Positions 8,050 to 17,631 of a DNA stretch of 64,000 nucleotides are shown here, piece after piece. The DNA is from Bradyrhizobium tropiciagri. GTDB lineage: Bacteria > Pseudomonadota > Alphaproteobacteria > Rhizobiales > Xanthobacteraceae. Position numbers and translations under genes: made by a program. Numbering within the stretch: position 1 is the stretch's first letter; the number at the start of each line of letters is the position of its first letter. Under the pieces are notes generated by a model. The model saw only the letters and a list, made by a program, of their open reading frames with translations, made no database searches and was not told where the DNA came from. Location of the stretch: assembly GCF_018130505.1 (NCBI RefSeq), contig NZ_JAFCKH010000003.1, positions 496,001-560,000 on the forward strand, in the 5' to 3' direction.

Positions 8050-9180
8050 ATGCAGCTCTCGTCCTTGCTCCGGCGCACAGCCGTCCTGCTGGCCATTTCG
8101 TTGGGCGCGCTATCGTTGGTCCGCGCGGATTCCGACATGGATGCACAGATCAGGGACATCGTGACGAGCGAGCTGGCGCCGACCGCGACCGCGTCCGATC
8201 CGGGCGGTCTCGCAGCAGTGGTCTATGCCGGCGGCCGGGTCACATTCTTCAACTACGGTTTTGCCGACGCCGCCGCGAAGCGGCCGGTAACGCCGGACAC
8301 GCTGTTCAATCTCGCCTCGCTGCGGAAGATCTTCGAGGCGACGCTGGTCGCGCTCGGCACCACGCGCGGCGAATTGCGGCTGGATGATCCCGTCAGCAAA
8401 TATCTGCCGGAGCTCAACGGCGATTTTATCAGCCGCGTCACCATCGGCGAGCTGGTGACGCATACGTCGGGGCTGCTGCTGCGGACAGATCATCCGCCGT
8501 GGCCGAACGACAGCTTCACGCGCGAGCAGTTCGTGGCGATGCTCAATGCCTGGACGCCGCCGGCGGGCGTTGCGCCCGGCAAGCAGCGCGTCTACACCCA
8601 TGCCGGCTATGTGCTGCTGCAGCTCGTGCTGGAGCGGCGCTATGGCATGCAGATCGGCGCGCTGATCGAAGACCGCATCCTGCGGCCGCTCGGCATGACC
8701 TCGACCTTCGTTCCGGCCCGCGGCGAGGACAATCGCGCGATCGTGCCGGACCAGATCATGCAGCGCATGGTTCAGGGCTATTCCGATCAGGGCACGGCGA
8801 TCGGCGCGCCCGGCAGCCAGCAGAGCTATTACGATTTTCCCGGCACCGGCCAGATGTTCTCCTCGGCGCGCGATCTCGGCATCCTGCTTCGCGCGTTTCT
8901 CGGCGGCGCCGTGATCGATCCCGAGCTGCGCGCCGCGCTTGCGACGACCGAGCGCGAGAGCTTTCGCGTCGACGAAAAATTCGGCCAGGCGATGGCGTGG
9001 GAGCATGTGCGGCTCGACGGCGTCACCGTCATCGACAAGCCCGGCGGTCTCAACAACGCCTCGGCCTATGTCGGGCTGGTCCCGGCGCGGCGGCTCGGCA
9101 TCGTGCTGCTCGCCAACCGCGGCGAATACCCGCACGAGATCGCGCGCTACAGGATTTTGCCCGCAATCGCACGACTTTAG
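8050..9180 (+). CDS. beta-lactamase-fold serine hydrolase (class C family)
   Basis: 376 residues with a signal peptide ending near LSLVRADS, so probably periplasmic. The nucleophile motif S-x-x-K is S90-LR-K93 (NLASLRK). The second motif is Y182-T-H184 rather than Y-x-N, and the third is K330-P-G (IDKPGG) in place of KTG. This pattern fits the wide beta-lactamase/esterase VIII/D-aminopeptidase family (PF00144), not a proven AmpC beta-lactamase. Substrate unknown. No ampR-like regulator lies beside it. Confidence 0.8.
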   Translation: MQLSSLLRRTAVLLAISLGALSLVRADSDMDAQIRDIVTSELAPTATASDPGGLAAVVYAGGRVTFFNYGFADAAAKRPVTPDTLFNLASLRKIFEATLVALGTTRGELRLDDPVSKYLPELNGDFISRVTIGELVTHTSGLLLRTDHPPWPNDSFTREQFVAMLNAWTPPAGVAPGKQRVYTHAGYVLLQLVLERRYGMQIGALIEDRILRPLGMTSTFVPARGEDNRAIVPDQIMQRMVQGYSDQGTAIGAPGSQQSYYDFPGTGQMFSSARDLGILLRAFLGGAVIDPELRAALATTERESFRVDEKFGQAMAWEHVRLDGVTVIDKPGGLNNASAYVGLVPARRLGIVLLANRGEYPHEIARYRILPAIARL

Positions 9181-9309
9181 CCAAGGTCGACGCCAATCCG
9201 ATGACATTGCTGCGCAATTCGGAGGCGGGGAATGCAAAAATTGCAATGGCGCGAAACCGGGGTCGGCTGTATAAGCCGGTAGCTTCTTCTCCTGTTTGAA
9301 GAGGCTGAT

Positions 9310-9624
9310 ATGACCGATCTGAATCCTGATTTGCACTCCTGGCTCTCGCAACAGCCGCACGGCCTGCGCACCTTCAGGACCTTCCAGCAAAAACTCGAGA
9401 TCTTGAGCGAGGACGACCCCGAGCAACGCGGCGTGTGCCGGCTATTGAGCGGTCTCGTCGGCAGCTATGTCGAGGCGTTCGACGAGGAGCCGCTGCCTGT
9501 CGCGGTCGCCGATCGCGCCTATGGCCGGCTGCTCGATCTCGTCGGAAGCCTGGATTTGAAGGGAAATCCCGACCGGCGTCTCGCCGATATCAACCGCGTC
9601 GCGGCCTTCAACCTCGTCAACTGA
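9310..9624 (+). CDS. hypothetical protein, 104 aa
   Basis: The ATG at 9310 follows GAAGAGG by about 6 bp. The product is acidic, mostly helical by composition, has no signal peptide or membrane segment, and begins MTDLNPDLHSWLSQQPHGLR. I do not recognise a family. It converges with glgA, whose stop lies 8 bp away, so the two transcripts probably overlap at their ends. Confidence 0.65.
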   Translation: MTDLNPDLHSWLSQQPHGLRTFRTFQQKLEILSEDDPEQRGVCRLLSGLVGSYVEAFDEEPLPVAVADRAYGRLLDLVGSLDLKGNPDRRLADINRVAAFNLVN

Positions 9625-9631
9625 GCGCGGG

Positions 9632-11086
9632 TTAGCGCCGCGCCGCAACGAGCTCGCGATAGAGTGCAGCGTAGCGGCCAGCACGGTTGTGCCAGGAGAC
9701 GTCCGTCGTCATGCCGGCGTGTTGCAGCCGGCGCCAGGTCACGGGATCGTTGAACAGCAGGTTCGCCTTGCGCAGCGCATGCGCGAGCGCTTCCGCGGTG
9801 ACGGGACGAAACTTGACGCCGGTCGCCGCATCGGCGGTGGTTGTCGCCTCGTCGAAATCGAGCACGGTGTCGGCAAGGCCGCCGACATCGGCAACGACGG
9901 GGACCGCGCCGTAGCGCAGCGCGCAGAGCTGGGTGAGGCCGCAGGGCTCGAAGCGCGACGGCACCGCCAGCGCGTCGGCGCCGGACTGGATCAGGTGCGC
10001 CAGCGCCTCGTCATAGCCGATCTCGACGCCGATCCGTCCCGGATGGGCGCGCGCCAGCGCGGCATAGCCGTCCTGCAGATCGCGGTCGCCGCTGCCAAGC
10101 AGCGCGAGCTGCATGCCTTCGCCGAGCAGCGTCGGGATGGTCTCGAGCAGGAGATCGAGACCCTTCTGCCACGACAGCCGGCTGATCACGCCGAGCAGCA
10201 GCGGGCCCGTCGCGACGTCGAGGTCGAAGCGCCGCTGCAGCGCCGCCTTGTTGGCCGCGCGCGGCGCCAGTTGCTCCGCACTGAACCGCGCGGCGATGTC
10301 CGGGTCGGTCTGCGGATTCCACACCGCGAGGTCGATGCCGTTGAGAATGCCGCTCAGCACGGCGGCGCGTTCGCGCAGCAGGCCGCCGAGCCCCATGCCG
10401 CCGTCATCGCTCTGGATCTCGCGTGCGTAGGTCGGAGATACCGTGGTGATGCGGTCGGCGAATTGCAGGCCGGCCTTCAGGAGACTGATCGTGCCGTAAT
10501 ATTCGACGCCATGAAGCGAAAAGGCCTCGGGTGGCAGGCCGAACGTCGCCAGCATGTCCGGCGAGAACTGGCCCTGATAGGCGAGGTTGTGCACCGTCAT
10601 CACGGTGCCCGGCCGCGGCTGCCCGCGATAGTGCAGGGCGGCGGGCGCCAGTCCGGCTTGCCAATCATGCGCATGCACGATGTCGGGCACGAAGGAGACG
10701 ATCGCACCCATGCCGATCTCCGCCGCCATCCGCGACAGCGCGGCGAAGCGGATGCCGTTGTCGGGCCAGTCGCGGCCGTCGGGGCCAACATAGGGATTGC
10801 CGGGACGTGCGTAGAGATGCGGCGCGTCGAGCACGAGCAGATCGAGGTCGTCATGCGAGGCCGCGAGCACACGGATCGGCCCGCCGTAGAACTCCGGCCA
10901 GTTCAGCAGCGTCTCCGCCGAGCGGAGTGCGTCGAGCACGGCGGGATATCCCGGCACCAGTGTCCGCGTCGCGACGTCGTGCTGCTTCAACGCGACCGGC
11001 AGCGCGCCGGCCACGTCGGCAAGGCCGCCGGTCTTGATGATCGGGTAGATTTCGGACGCGACCGCGAGGACGCGGATCGGCGTCAT
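9632..11086 (-). CDS. glgA: glycogen synthase (ADP-glucose dependent)
   Basis: 484 residues, standard for bacterial GT5 glycogen synthases. The N-terminal ADP-glucose site is [14 protein letters not shown] at about 17-30, and the C-terminal GT-B half has [17 protein letters not shown] and [16 protein letters not shown]. It extends alpha-1,4-glucan chains from ADP-glucose in the cytosol. The start overlaps the glgC stop by 4 bp, so synthesis is coupled to the enzyme that makes its substrate. No branching, debranching or phosphorylase gene is in the window. Confidence 0.95.
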   Translation of the reverse strand: MTPIRVLAVASEIYPIIKTGGLADVAGALPVALKQHDVATRTLVPGYPAVLDALRSAETLLNWPEFYGGPIRVLAASHDDLDLLVLDAPHLYARPGNPYVGPDGRDWPDNGIRFAALSRMAAEIGMGAIVSFVPDIVHAHDWQAGLAPAALHYRGQPRPGTVMTVHNLAYQGQFSPDMLATFGLPPEAFSLHGVEYYGTISLLKAGLQFADRITTVSPTYAREIQSDDGGMGLGGLLRERAAVLSGILNGIDLAVWNPQTDPDIAARFSAEQLAPRAANKAALQRRFDLDVATGPLLLGVISRLSWQKGLDLLLETIPTLLGEGMQLALLGSGDRDLQDGYAALARAHPGRIGVEIGYDEALAHLIQSGADALAVPSRFEPCGLTQLCALRYGAVPVVADVGGLADTVLDFDEATTTADAATGVKFRPVTAEALAHALRKANLLFNDPVTWRRLQHAGMTTDVSWHNRAGRYAALYRELVAARR

Positions 11087-12345
11087 GTCGCGAGCCTGTC
11101 GAGCATCGTCTGCGTGATCAGGGTGATGCCTTGCTCGGTCCTGCGGAAGCGCTTGCCGTCGAGATCGGGATCCTCACCGACCACCATCCCTTCCGGAATC
11201 CGGACGCCGCGATCGATCACCACGTTCTTCAGCCGCGCGCCGCGGCCGACATTGACATAGGGCATGATCACCGCGTTCTCGACATGCGCGTATGAATTGA
11301 CATGCACGCCGGTGAACAGCAGCGAGCGGCGCAGCGATGCGCCGGAGATGATGCACGCGCCCGACACCAGCGAGGTCACCGCCTGTCCGCGCCGGCCGTC
11401 CTCGTCATGGACGAATTTCGCCGGCGGGGTGATCTCGGCATAGGTCCAGATCGGCCATGAGCGGTCGTAGAGATCGAGCTCCGGCACGACGTCGGTGAGG
11501 TCGATATTGGCGCCCCAATAGGCATCGACGGTGCCGGCATCGCGCCAATAGGCGCGCGGATCGTCGCCCGAGCGGACGCAGGAATCGTTGAATTGATGCG
11601 CGATCGCGCGGCCGTGCTTGACGATGTAGGGGATGATGTCCTTGCCGAAATCATGCGCCGAGTTCGGGTCGGCGGCGTCGCGGCGCAGTTCGTCGAACAG
11701 GAATTCCGAGTTGAAGACATAGATGCCCATGCTGGCGAGCGACTTGTCGGGCTTGCCTGGCATCGGCGGCGGATCGGCCGGCTTCTCCAGGAAGGACTGG
11801 ATCAGGCCGCTCTCGTCGATATGCATGATGCCGAAGCCACTGGATTCCGCCCGCGGCATTTCGAGGCAGCCGACGGTGACGTCGGCGCCGCTTTCGACAT
11901 GCTGCTTGAGCATGATCTCGTAGTCCATCTTGTAGACGTGGTCGCCGGCCAGCACCAAAATGTATTTGGTGCCGTGCGCCTCGATGATGTCGATGTTCTG
12001 ATAGACCGCGTCCGCCGTGCCGACATACCACATCGTCTCGGAAACGCGCTGGCTCGCGGGCAGGATGTCGAAGCTCTCGTTTCGTTCCGGACGGAAGAAG
12101 TTCCAGCCGCCCTGCAGATGCCGGATCAGGCTGTGCGCCTTGTACTGCGTCGCCACGGCGATGCGGCGGATGCCGGAGTTCACCGCGTTGGACAGCGCGA
12201 AATCGATGATCCGGGACTTGCCGCCGAAATACACCGCGGGCTTTGCCCGCTTGTCGGTGAGCTCCTGAAGTCTGCTGCCGCGGCCGCCGGCCAGCACGAA
12301 GGCGAGGGCGTGACGCGACAGTGGTTCATTTACGACGGTTCTCAT
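11083..12345 (-). CDS. glgC: glucose-1-phosphate adenylyltransferase
   Basis: 420 residues. The nucleotidyltransferase signature [20 protein letters not shown] is at about 20-39, followed by [14 protein letters not shown]; the C-terminal third is a left-handed beta-helix. It makes ADP-glucose from ATP and glucose-1-phosphate, the committed and allosterically controlled step of glycogen synthesis. It is the first gene of glgCA on this strand. The 246 bp upstream to the divergent rhodanese gene hold its promoter; I see no clear operator there. Confidence 0.95.
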   Translation of the reverse strand: MRTVVNEPLSRHALAFVLAGGRGSRLQELTDKRAKPAVYFGGKSRIIDFALSNAVNSGIRRIAVATQYKAHSLIRHLQGGWNFFRPERNESFDILPASQRVSETMWYVGTADAVYQNIDIIEAHGTKYILVLAGDHVYKMDYEIMLKQHVESGADVTVGCLEMPRAESSGFGIMHIDESGLIQSFLEKPADPPPMPGKPDKSLASMGIYVFNSEFLFDELRRDAADPNSAHDFGKDIIPYIVKHGRAIAHQFNDSCVRSGDDPRAYWRDAGTVDAYWGANIDLTDVVPELDLYDRSWPIWTYAEITPPAKFVHDEDGRRGQAVTSLVSGACIISGASLRRSLLFTGVHVNSYAHVENAVIMPYVNVGRGARLKNVVIDRGVRIPEGMVVGEDPDLDGKRFRRTEQGITLITQTMLDRLAT

Positions 12346-12591
12346 GGGATCCTCCCGGGACTTTCAGTGCGGCCCCGCTACCTTCTCTTGTCCGGAAGGC
12401 CTGAGCGGGCGTCACGGGGCCGCCTGCGAACGTAGCAAGCGGCCCCGATGGAGCAAAGCGGCATCCCCGGATTTCGTTCCCGGGATTTCGGCCTCCGCGG
12501 GGTGGGGTTGCGGCTTGGTTAAGGCTATTGACGACGCGCCATTTCGGCCTAGAGCAGGCCTGCTCATTTTTCAGTCCAGGCCAGGCATCCC

Positions 12592-13824
12592 ATGACACTT
12601 TCTTCCGTCACACCCCGGGACGTCCGCGCCGCGCTCTTGCTGCGGCAGGAGATCGCGCTGCTCGATGTCAGGCACGAGGCCGACTTCGCCACCGGCCATC
12701 CGCTGTTTGCCGCCAACATGGCGGCCGGGAGGATCGCGCTCGAGGCCGCCCTGCGTCTGCCGCGCAAGGACGTGCCGATCGTTCTGTATGATGACGGCGA
12801 AGGCCTCGTCGATGCGGCGCGCCAGCAATTCCAAACCCTCGGCTATGGCAATGTCCGCGCGCTCGGCGGCGGCCTCGGGGCCTGGCGGGCGGCGGGCTAC
12901 GAGATCTTCCAGGACGTCAACTCCTACGCCAAGGCGTTCGGCGAGCTGGTCGAGGCACGGCGCCACACGCCCTCGCTGAGCGCCGACGAGGTGGCGGCGC
13001 TGATCGCCGACAAGGCCAACATCGCGATCCTCGACGTCCGCCGCTTCGACGAATACGCCACCATGAACATTCCGGGTTCGGTCAGCGTGCCCGGCGCCGA
13101 GCTGGTGCTGCGCGCCGGCGGTGTGGCGCCCGATCCCGACACCACCATCATCGTCAACTGCGCCGGCCGCACCCGCTCGATCATCGGCACGCAGTCGCTG
13201 ATCAATGCCGGGCTGCCCAACAAGGTGCGCGCGCTGCGCAACGGCACCATCGGCTGGACGCTGGCGCGGCACGATCTCGAGCATGGCGCCGTCAGGCGCG
13301 GCGGCATCGGGCCGTTCAACGGCGCTGGGGACAATGCGCGCGACGTCGCCTATCGCGCCGGCGTCCGCCGCATCGGCGCGGGCGAGCTTGCGGCGCTGGA
13401 GGGCGACGCGCATCGCACGCTCTATCGCTTCGACGTGCGCGAGGCGGAGGAATATGCCGGCGGCCATCTCGCCGGCTTCCGGCATTATGCCGGCGGCCAG
13501 CTGGTGCAGGAGATCGACATGGCGGCGCCGGTGCGCGGCGCGCGCATCGTGCTGACCGACGACAGAAGCATCCGCGCCGAGATGACGGCGTCCTGGCTCG
13601 CCCAGATGGGCTGGGAGGTGTACGTGCTTGACGGCGGCTATGACGGTGCGCTGGAGGTAGGCCCGCCCGTCGTGGTGCCGAAGCCAGATCCCGCGCACCG
13701 CTACCGCCGGCCCTATGAGGGCACCGACGTGCAGGAGCAGGCGATGCAGGCCTATCTCGATTGGGAGTATGGCCTCGTTGAGCAGCTGCGCCGCGACGGC
13801 ACGCACGGCTTCTATGTGATCTGA
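12592..13824 (+). CDS. multi-domain rhodanese-like sulfurtransferase
   Basis: 410 residues with three rhodanese-like units. Unit 1 (about 8-105) has an aspartate where the active cysteine should be (VLYDDGEG). Unit 2 (about 125-235) has the active loop NCAGRTRS with C190. Unit 3 (about 260-365) again has aspartate (LTDDRSIR). So one active domain is flanked by two inactive ones. The conserved tail after 370 (YEGTDVQEQ, DWEYGLV) is not rhodanese. Such proteins move sulfane sulfur from thiosulfate or persulfides to an acceptor. No cysteine dioxygenase or sulfite gene is adjacent. Confidence 0.85.
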   Translation: MTLSSVTPRDVRAALLLRQEIALLDVRHEADFATGHPLFAANMAAGRIALEAALRLPRKDVPIVLYDDGEGLVDAARQQFQTLGYGNVRALGGGLGAWRAAGYEIFQDVNSYAKAFGELVEARRHTPSLSADEVAALIADKANIAILDVRRFDEYATMNIPGSVSVPGAELVLRAGGVAPDPDTTIIVNCAGRTRSIIGTQSLINAGLPNKVRALRNGTIGWTLARHDLEHGAVRRGGIGPFNGAGDNARDVAYRAGVRRIGAGELAALEGDAHRTLYRFDVREAEEYAGGHLAGFRHYAGGQLVQEIDMAAPVRGARIVLTDDRSIRAEMTASWLAQMGWEVYVLDGGYDGALEVGPPVVVPKPDPAHRYRRPYEGTDVQEQAMQAYLDWEYGLVEQLRRDGTHGFYVI

Positions 13825-13845
13825 GCCGGCAGCCCTTCTTGGCAA

Positions 13846-13877
13846 CGGCCGGACGGCTTCGCCGAAGCGTCCGGCCG
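13846..13877. terminator. hairpin between convergent rhodanese and liv genes
   Basis: CGGCCGGACG at 13846-13855 pairs with CGTCCGGCCG at 13868-13877, and the 12-nt loop can extend the stem through CTTC/GAAG. It sits between the stop codons at 13824 (+) and 13889 (-). No U tract is obvious. Confidence 0.5.
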
Positions 13878-13888
13878 ATCCCCAAGAC

Positions 13889-15028
13889 TTACGGCAAAGC
13901 CTCGAGCTTGGCGTTCTTGCCGTCGACGACCTTGAACACGACGTAGCGCGGCTTCATCTGGCCGTTGGGCAGGAATTCGACGTCGCCGAACACGGTGCCC
14001 TTGACCGGCTTGCCGCGGATGGCTTCCGCCACGGTCTTGCGGTCGAGCGATTTCGTCGTCTCGACGGCGTGCGCCCACACCTGCACCGCGGCTGCGCCGA
14101 GTGCCGCGCTCTTGTCGGGATCGGCGCCATAGGCCTTCTTGTAGGCGGCGACGAAGGCGGTGCTCTCGGGGATCGAGGTGAACGGCGCCAGGTCCGGGAA
14201 GAAGATGTCGGCGGAGACGATGCCGTTGTTGGCGTCGCCGGCCACCTTGAACACGGTGGTCAGCATGATGCCGACGGCGCCGACGAAGGTCGATTTCAGG
14301 TCGGCCTGGCGATACTGCTCGACCATTGCCGGCAGGCCTGACGAGTTCGAGGAGTTGGTGACGATGATGGCGTCGGGATTGGCGGCCTTCAGATTGGTGA
14401 GCTGCACCCGGAAATCGGTGTCCTTGAAGGCGAATTTCTCGGTCAGCACGACCTTTCCGGCGAAGTTCAGCTTCTTGAATTCGGCTTCGACCGCGGTCTG
14501 GAAGCCGTTGCCGTAGACGTCGTTCTGGGTCAGGAACGCGACAGTCTTTGCCTTCAGCGTGTCGACGACGTATTTGGCGATCACTTCCGCATCGAAGCCG
14601 TTGGAGCTGTTGATGCGGACGGCATAGGGGTTGGTCTCGCCGCCCAGGATCAACTCGGATTTCGAGACCGCGGTCATGTCCATGATGCCGGCGCGCGCCA
14701 GGATCGGCTGCATCGCGAGCGTCACCGGCGAATTCCAGCCTTCGATCACGACGTCGGCCTTCTCGGCGATCATCTCGTTGGCGCGGCTGACGCCGACGGC
14801 GGGCGTGCGCTCGTCGTCCTTGGAGATCACGACGAGCTTGCGCCCGAGCAGGCCGCCCTTCTCGTTGATTTGCCCGACCATCAGCTTCACGGCATTGGTG
14901 ACGGTCTGCCCGTCCGGCCCCGCGCCGCCGCTCAGCGGAAAGATGGTGCCGACCTTGATGTCCTGCGCCATGACCGGCGTGGCGAGACTTGCAAGCAGGC
15001 CGACGGCCAGTGCGATTGTCCTGTTCAT
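13889..15028 (-). CDS. liv-type ABC transporter substrate-binding protein
   Basis: 379 residues from the ATG at 15028, which is preceded by AAGGGAGG; a longer frame to 15094 lacks this. The signal peptide runs to about residue 21 (LATPVMAQ), then IKVGTIFPLSGGAGPDGQTV. It is a type I periplasmic binding protein (Peripla_BP_6). It is the last gene of a five-gene liv operon, 25 bp after the permease gene, and delivers the ligand to that permease pair. Ligand identity (branched-chain amino acid, amide, urea or acid) cannot be fixed from sequence. Confidence 0.88.
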   Translation of the reverse strand: MNRTIALAVGLLASLATPVMAQDIKVGTIFPLSGGAGPDGQTVTNAVKLMVGQINEKGGLLGRKLVVISKDDERTPAVGVSRANEMIAEKADVVIEGWNSPVTLAMQPILARAGIMDMTAVSKSELILGGETNPYAVRINSSNGFDAEVIAKYVVDTLKAKTVAFLTQNDVYGNGFQTAVEAEFKKLNFAGKVVLTEKFAFKDTDFRVQLTNLKAANPDAIIVTNSSNSSGLPAMVEQYRQADLKSTFVGAVGIMLTTVFKVAGDANNGIVSADIFFPDLAPFTSIPESTAFVAAYKKAYGADPDKSAALGAAAVQVWAHAVETTKSLDRKTVAEAIRGKPVKGTVFGDVEFLPNGQMKPRYVVFKVVDGKNAKLEALP

Positions 15029-15053
15029 TGCTTCCTCCCTTGATGGTTCGTTC

Positions 15054-16040
15054 TTAAAATTTGCTCTTGCTGAAACGGCGGAACAGGCCCGCAAGCCCGG
15101 TCGGCCAGAAGATCAGGACGATGGCAAGGACCGATCCGAGGATGATCTTGTTCCAGTCGCCGCCGAGCGACAGCAGGTTCTGCTGTGCGATCAACAGCGC
15201 GGTGCCGATCAACGGTCCGACCAGGATGCGGCGGCCGATCAGCACGACGGCGGTCAGCATCATGACCAGGAAATAGGATTCGAACATGTCGGGGCCGACA
15301 TAGGCGCGCTGGTAGGCGTAGAGCCAGCCGGCGAGCCCGGTGATCGGCGCCGAGATCACGAACACCGCGAGGCGAACCTTGCGCGGGTCGACGCCGAGGC
15401 TCGCGGCCAGCGCCGGGTTCATCTGCACCATCAGTGCCGTGGTGCCGAGCCGCGAGCGGCGGAAGCGCGCAATGAAGGCGAGCGTGAGCAGCAGGAGCGC
15501 GAAGGCGACCGGCCACAGGTCTTCCTGGGACGCTCCCGAAAAGGTCGCGACGCCGAGCGGCAGCTTCAGGGCGGCGATGCCGACGATGCCGTCGGAGCCG
15601 CCGATCGCATCCCAGTTGAACGCCACCTCGTAGGCGACGACGGCCGCGGCGTATGTAACCAGCGAGAACACGAATTCGCGAGTCCGCAGCGTTACCGCGC
15701 CGAGGAACAGCGCCGCGGCGAGGCAGAAGGCGATCGTCGCCAGCGCCGTGGTCCAGCCGTCGAGCCCATATTTGACCGAGAGGTTGGCGGCGGTGTAGCC
15801 GCCGATCGCCCAGAATAGCGTGTGGCCGAGGCTGACTTCGCCGAGATAGGACAGCACGATGTCGACGCCGTAACACATCACCGCGAAGATCGCGATCGTC
15901 GTCAGCGTCGAATAGGCGACCGATGTTCCGCCGAGCAGGCGCGGCAGAAAGAATCCGACCGCGATCAGCACTAGCGTGATGACTGCGCGCGGCAGCGGGC
16001 TGTTTGTCCTGGATGGGGTCTGGCTTTCGATGACGGTCAT
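15054..16040 (-). CDS. liv-type ABC transporter permease (LivM family)
   Basis: 328 residues starting at the ATG at 16040, which overlaps the upstream permease stop by 4 bp. About nine hydrophobic segments, with the family core YGVDIVLSYLGEVSLGHTLF near the N-terminus and the cytoplasmic coupling segment AALMVQMNPALAASLGVDPR at about 210-230. With the LivH-type protein it forms the inner-membrane channel. Confidence 0.88.
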   Translation of the reverse strand: MTVIESQTPSRTNSPLPRAVITLVLIAVGFFLPRLLGGTSVAYSTLTTIAIFAVMCYGVDIVLSYLGEVSLGHTLFWAIGGYTAANLSVKYGLDGWTTALATIAFCLAAALFLGAVTLRTREFVFSLVTYAAAVVAYEVAFNWDAIGGSDGIVGIAALKLPLGVATFSGASQEDLWPVAFALLLLTLAFIARFRRSRLGTTALMVQMNPALAASLGVDPRKVRLAVFVISAPITGLAGWLYAYQRAYVGPDMFESYFLVMMLTAVVLIGRRILVGPLIGTALLIAQQNLLSLGGDWNKIILGSVLAIVLIFWPTGLAGLFRRFSKSKF

Positions 16041-16891
16041 TTGGTCGCCAATCCCGCGGGCCGGATCACCAGCAAGGCCAGCAGCAGCGCGAAGGCGGCA
16101 GCCGTCGTATAGGCCGGCGCGACGAAGGCGCCGAAGAACGCGGTGAACAGGCCGAGCCCGAGGCCCGCCAGCAGCGCGCCGCCGATCGAGCCGATGCCGC
16201 CGAGCACGACCACGACGAAGGTCATGATCACCTCGTTGAAGCCCATGCTGGTCAGGATCGGCGAGCGCGGCGCCACCAGCGCGGCGCCGAGCGCGACGGC
16301 CGAACATTCGAACACGAAGACCAGGAGGTAGACCACCCTAGCGTTGACGCCGAACAGCTCGGCCAGTTTCGGGTCCTCCGCCACCGCGCGAATGACCGAG
16401 CCATACCTTGTCTTCTGCGTGAACAGCCAGACCACGCCGTAGAGCGCGAGCGTGACCGCGAGCACCAGCACGTCCTGCCAGGTGAACCAGAGCGGCCCGA
16501 GGTCCACCTTGGCCCGCGCCAGCGTGCCGGGCAGGGTCTGCGGATTGCCGCCGAACAGCAGCGCGCTGCCGCCTTGCAGCACATAGCCGAGACCGAGCGT
16601 GACGATCATCAGGCTGGTCAGGTTCTGCGTCATGACCAGCCGCATCATCGCGGTCTGCATCAGCGCGCCGAGCAGCGCGAGCACGATCATGGCGGCGAGG
16701 ATCGCGACCGGATAGGGCAATCCGATTTTCGCGATCGCGAACCAGGTCACGAACGCGCCGAGCATGTAGAGCTGGCCGTGGGCGAAATTCACCAGCCGCG
16801 CGACGCCGAGCAGGATGGTCCAGCCGAGCGCGATGCAGGCATAGCCCGATCCGAGCACCAGGCCGTTGATGATCTGCTGCGCGACGTTCAA
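16037..16891 (-). CDS. liv-type ABC transporter permease (LivH family)
   Basis: 284 residues, about eight membrane helices. It starts QQIINGLVLGSGYACIALGW, then VNFAHGQLYMLGAF, both typical of LivH. The coupling segment RAVAEDPKLAELFGVN is at about 165-180. It overlaps the downstream LivM gene and the upstream LivF gene by 4 bp each, so translation of the whole set is coupled. Confidence 0.9.
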   Translation of the reverse strand: MNVAQQIINGLVLGSGYACIALGWTILLGVARLVNFAHGQLYMLGAFVTWFAIAKIGLPYPVAILAAMIVLALLGALMQTAMMRLVMTQNLTSLMIVTLGLGYVLQGGSALLFGGNPQTLPGTLARAKVDLGPLWFTWQDVLVLAVTLALYGVVWLFTQKTRYGSVIRAVAEDPKLAELFGVNARVVYLLVFVFECSAVALGAALVAPRSPILTSMGFNEVIMTFVVVVLGGIGSIGGALLAGLGLGLFTAFFGAFVAPAYTTAAAFALLLALLVIRPAGLATK

Positions 16892-17631
16892 CTGCGCGCT
16901 CCTTCGGCGATAGTGCCCAGATAAGCCTCCACGATGCGATGGTCCGCGGCCATGACGTCGGCGGCGCCCTCGCCGACGATCCTGCCGCGCTCGAGCAGAT
17001 AGAGGTGATCGACCACCTTCAGCGCGGCCTTGACGTTCTGCTCGACAAGCAGCACCGGCAGGCCGCGATCGACCAGCAGGCGGATGCGCGAGAGCAGGTC
17101 GGCGATCAGGCGCGGCGCCAGCCCCGCGGACGGCTCGTCCAGCATCAGCACGCGCGGGCCGGCGAGCAGCGCACGGCCGACCGCGAGCATCTGCCGTTCG
17201 CCGCCGGACAGCGCCGCGCCCTTGTGGCTCCGCCGCTCGGCGAGGCGCGGAAAGAACTCGAACACCTCGGCGACCGTGAACGTGTGCCGGCCGGTGCGGT
17301 CGGCGGGCGGCCGGACCAGCGCGAGGTTCTCGTCGACCGTCAATTCCGTGAAGATGTTCTTGCCTTCAGGCACCAAAGTGAGCCCCTGCGCGACGCGCTG
17401 ATGCGGGGCAAGGCCAGTGATGTCGTGGCCGCCGAGGCGAACGGCGCCGGTGATAGTCGTGCGGCCGCGCGACCAACCGGCGAGCGCGTTGACCAGCGTC
17501 GACTTTCCCGCGCCGTTCGCGCCGACGAGGCCGATCATGGTCCCGGACGGAACGACGATGTCGACGCCGGACAGCGCGACATTGCCGGCATAGCGCACGG
17601 TGAGGCCGCTGCTCTCCAGCACGCCGCTCAT
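16888..17631 (-). CDS. liv-type ABC transporter ATP-binding protein (LivF family)
   Basis: 247 residues. Walker A is GANGAGKST at about 36-44, the signature is LSGGERQMLAVGRAL, and Walker B is VLMLDEPSAGLAP. The short form without a C-terminal extension fits LivF. It pairs with the LivG protein encoded just upstream (4-bp overlap) to power the permease pair. Confidence 0.9.
   Translation of the reverse strand: MSGVLESSGLTVRYAGNVALSGVDIVVPSGTMIGLVGANGAGKSTLVNALAGWSRGRTTITGAVRLGGHDITGLAPHQRVAQGLTLVPEGKNIFTELTVDENLALVRPPADRTGRHTFTVAEVFEFFPRLAERRSHKGAALSGGERQMLAVGRALLAGPRVLMLDEPSAGLAPRLIADLLSRIRLLVDRGLPVLLVEQNVKAALKVVDHLYLLERGRIVGEGAADVMAADHRIVEAYLGTIAEGARS

Noticed and set aside
8110..9426. Long open frame on the minus strand over the serine hydrolase gene
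   Set aside because: It is antisense to a gene with clear motifs and a signal peptide. Its protein is Arg/Ala/Asp-rich without any recognisable fold, as GC-rich codon usage often produces. The same applies to long antisense frames over glgA (9689-11260), the rhodanese gene (12571-13845), the liv and propeller genes (17760-19556), the aminotransferase gene (28184-29632), the phnHI genes (50240-52132) and the RND gene (60768-62324).
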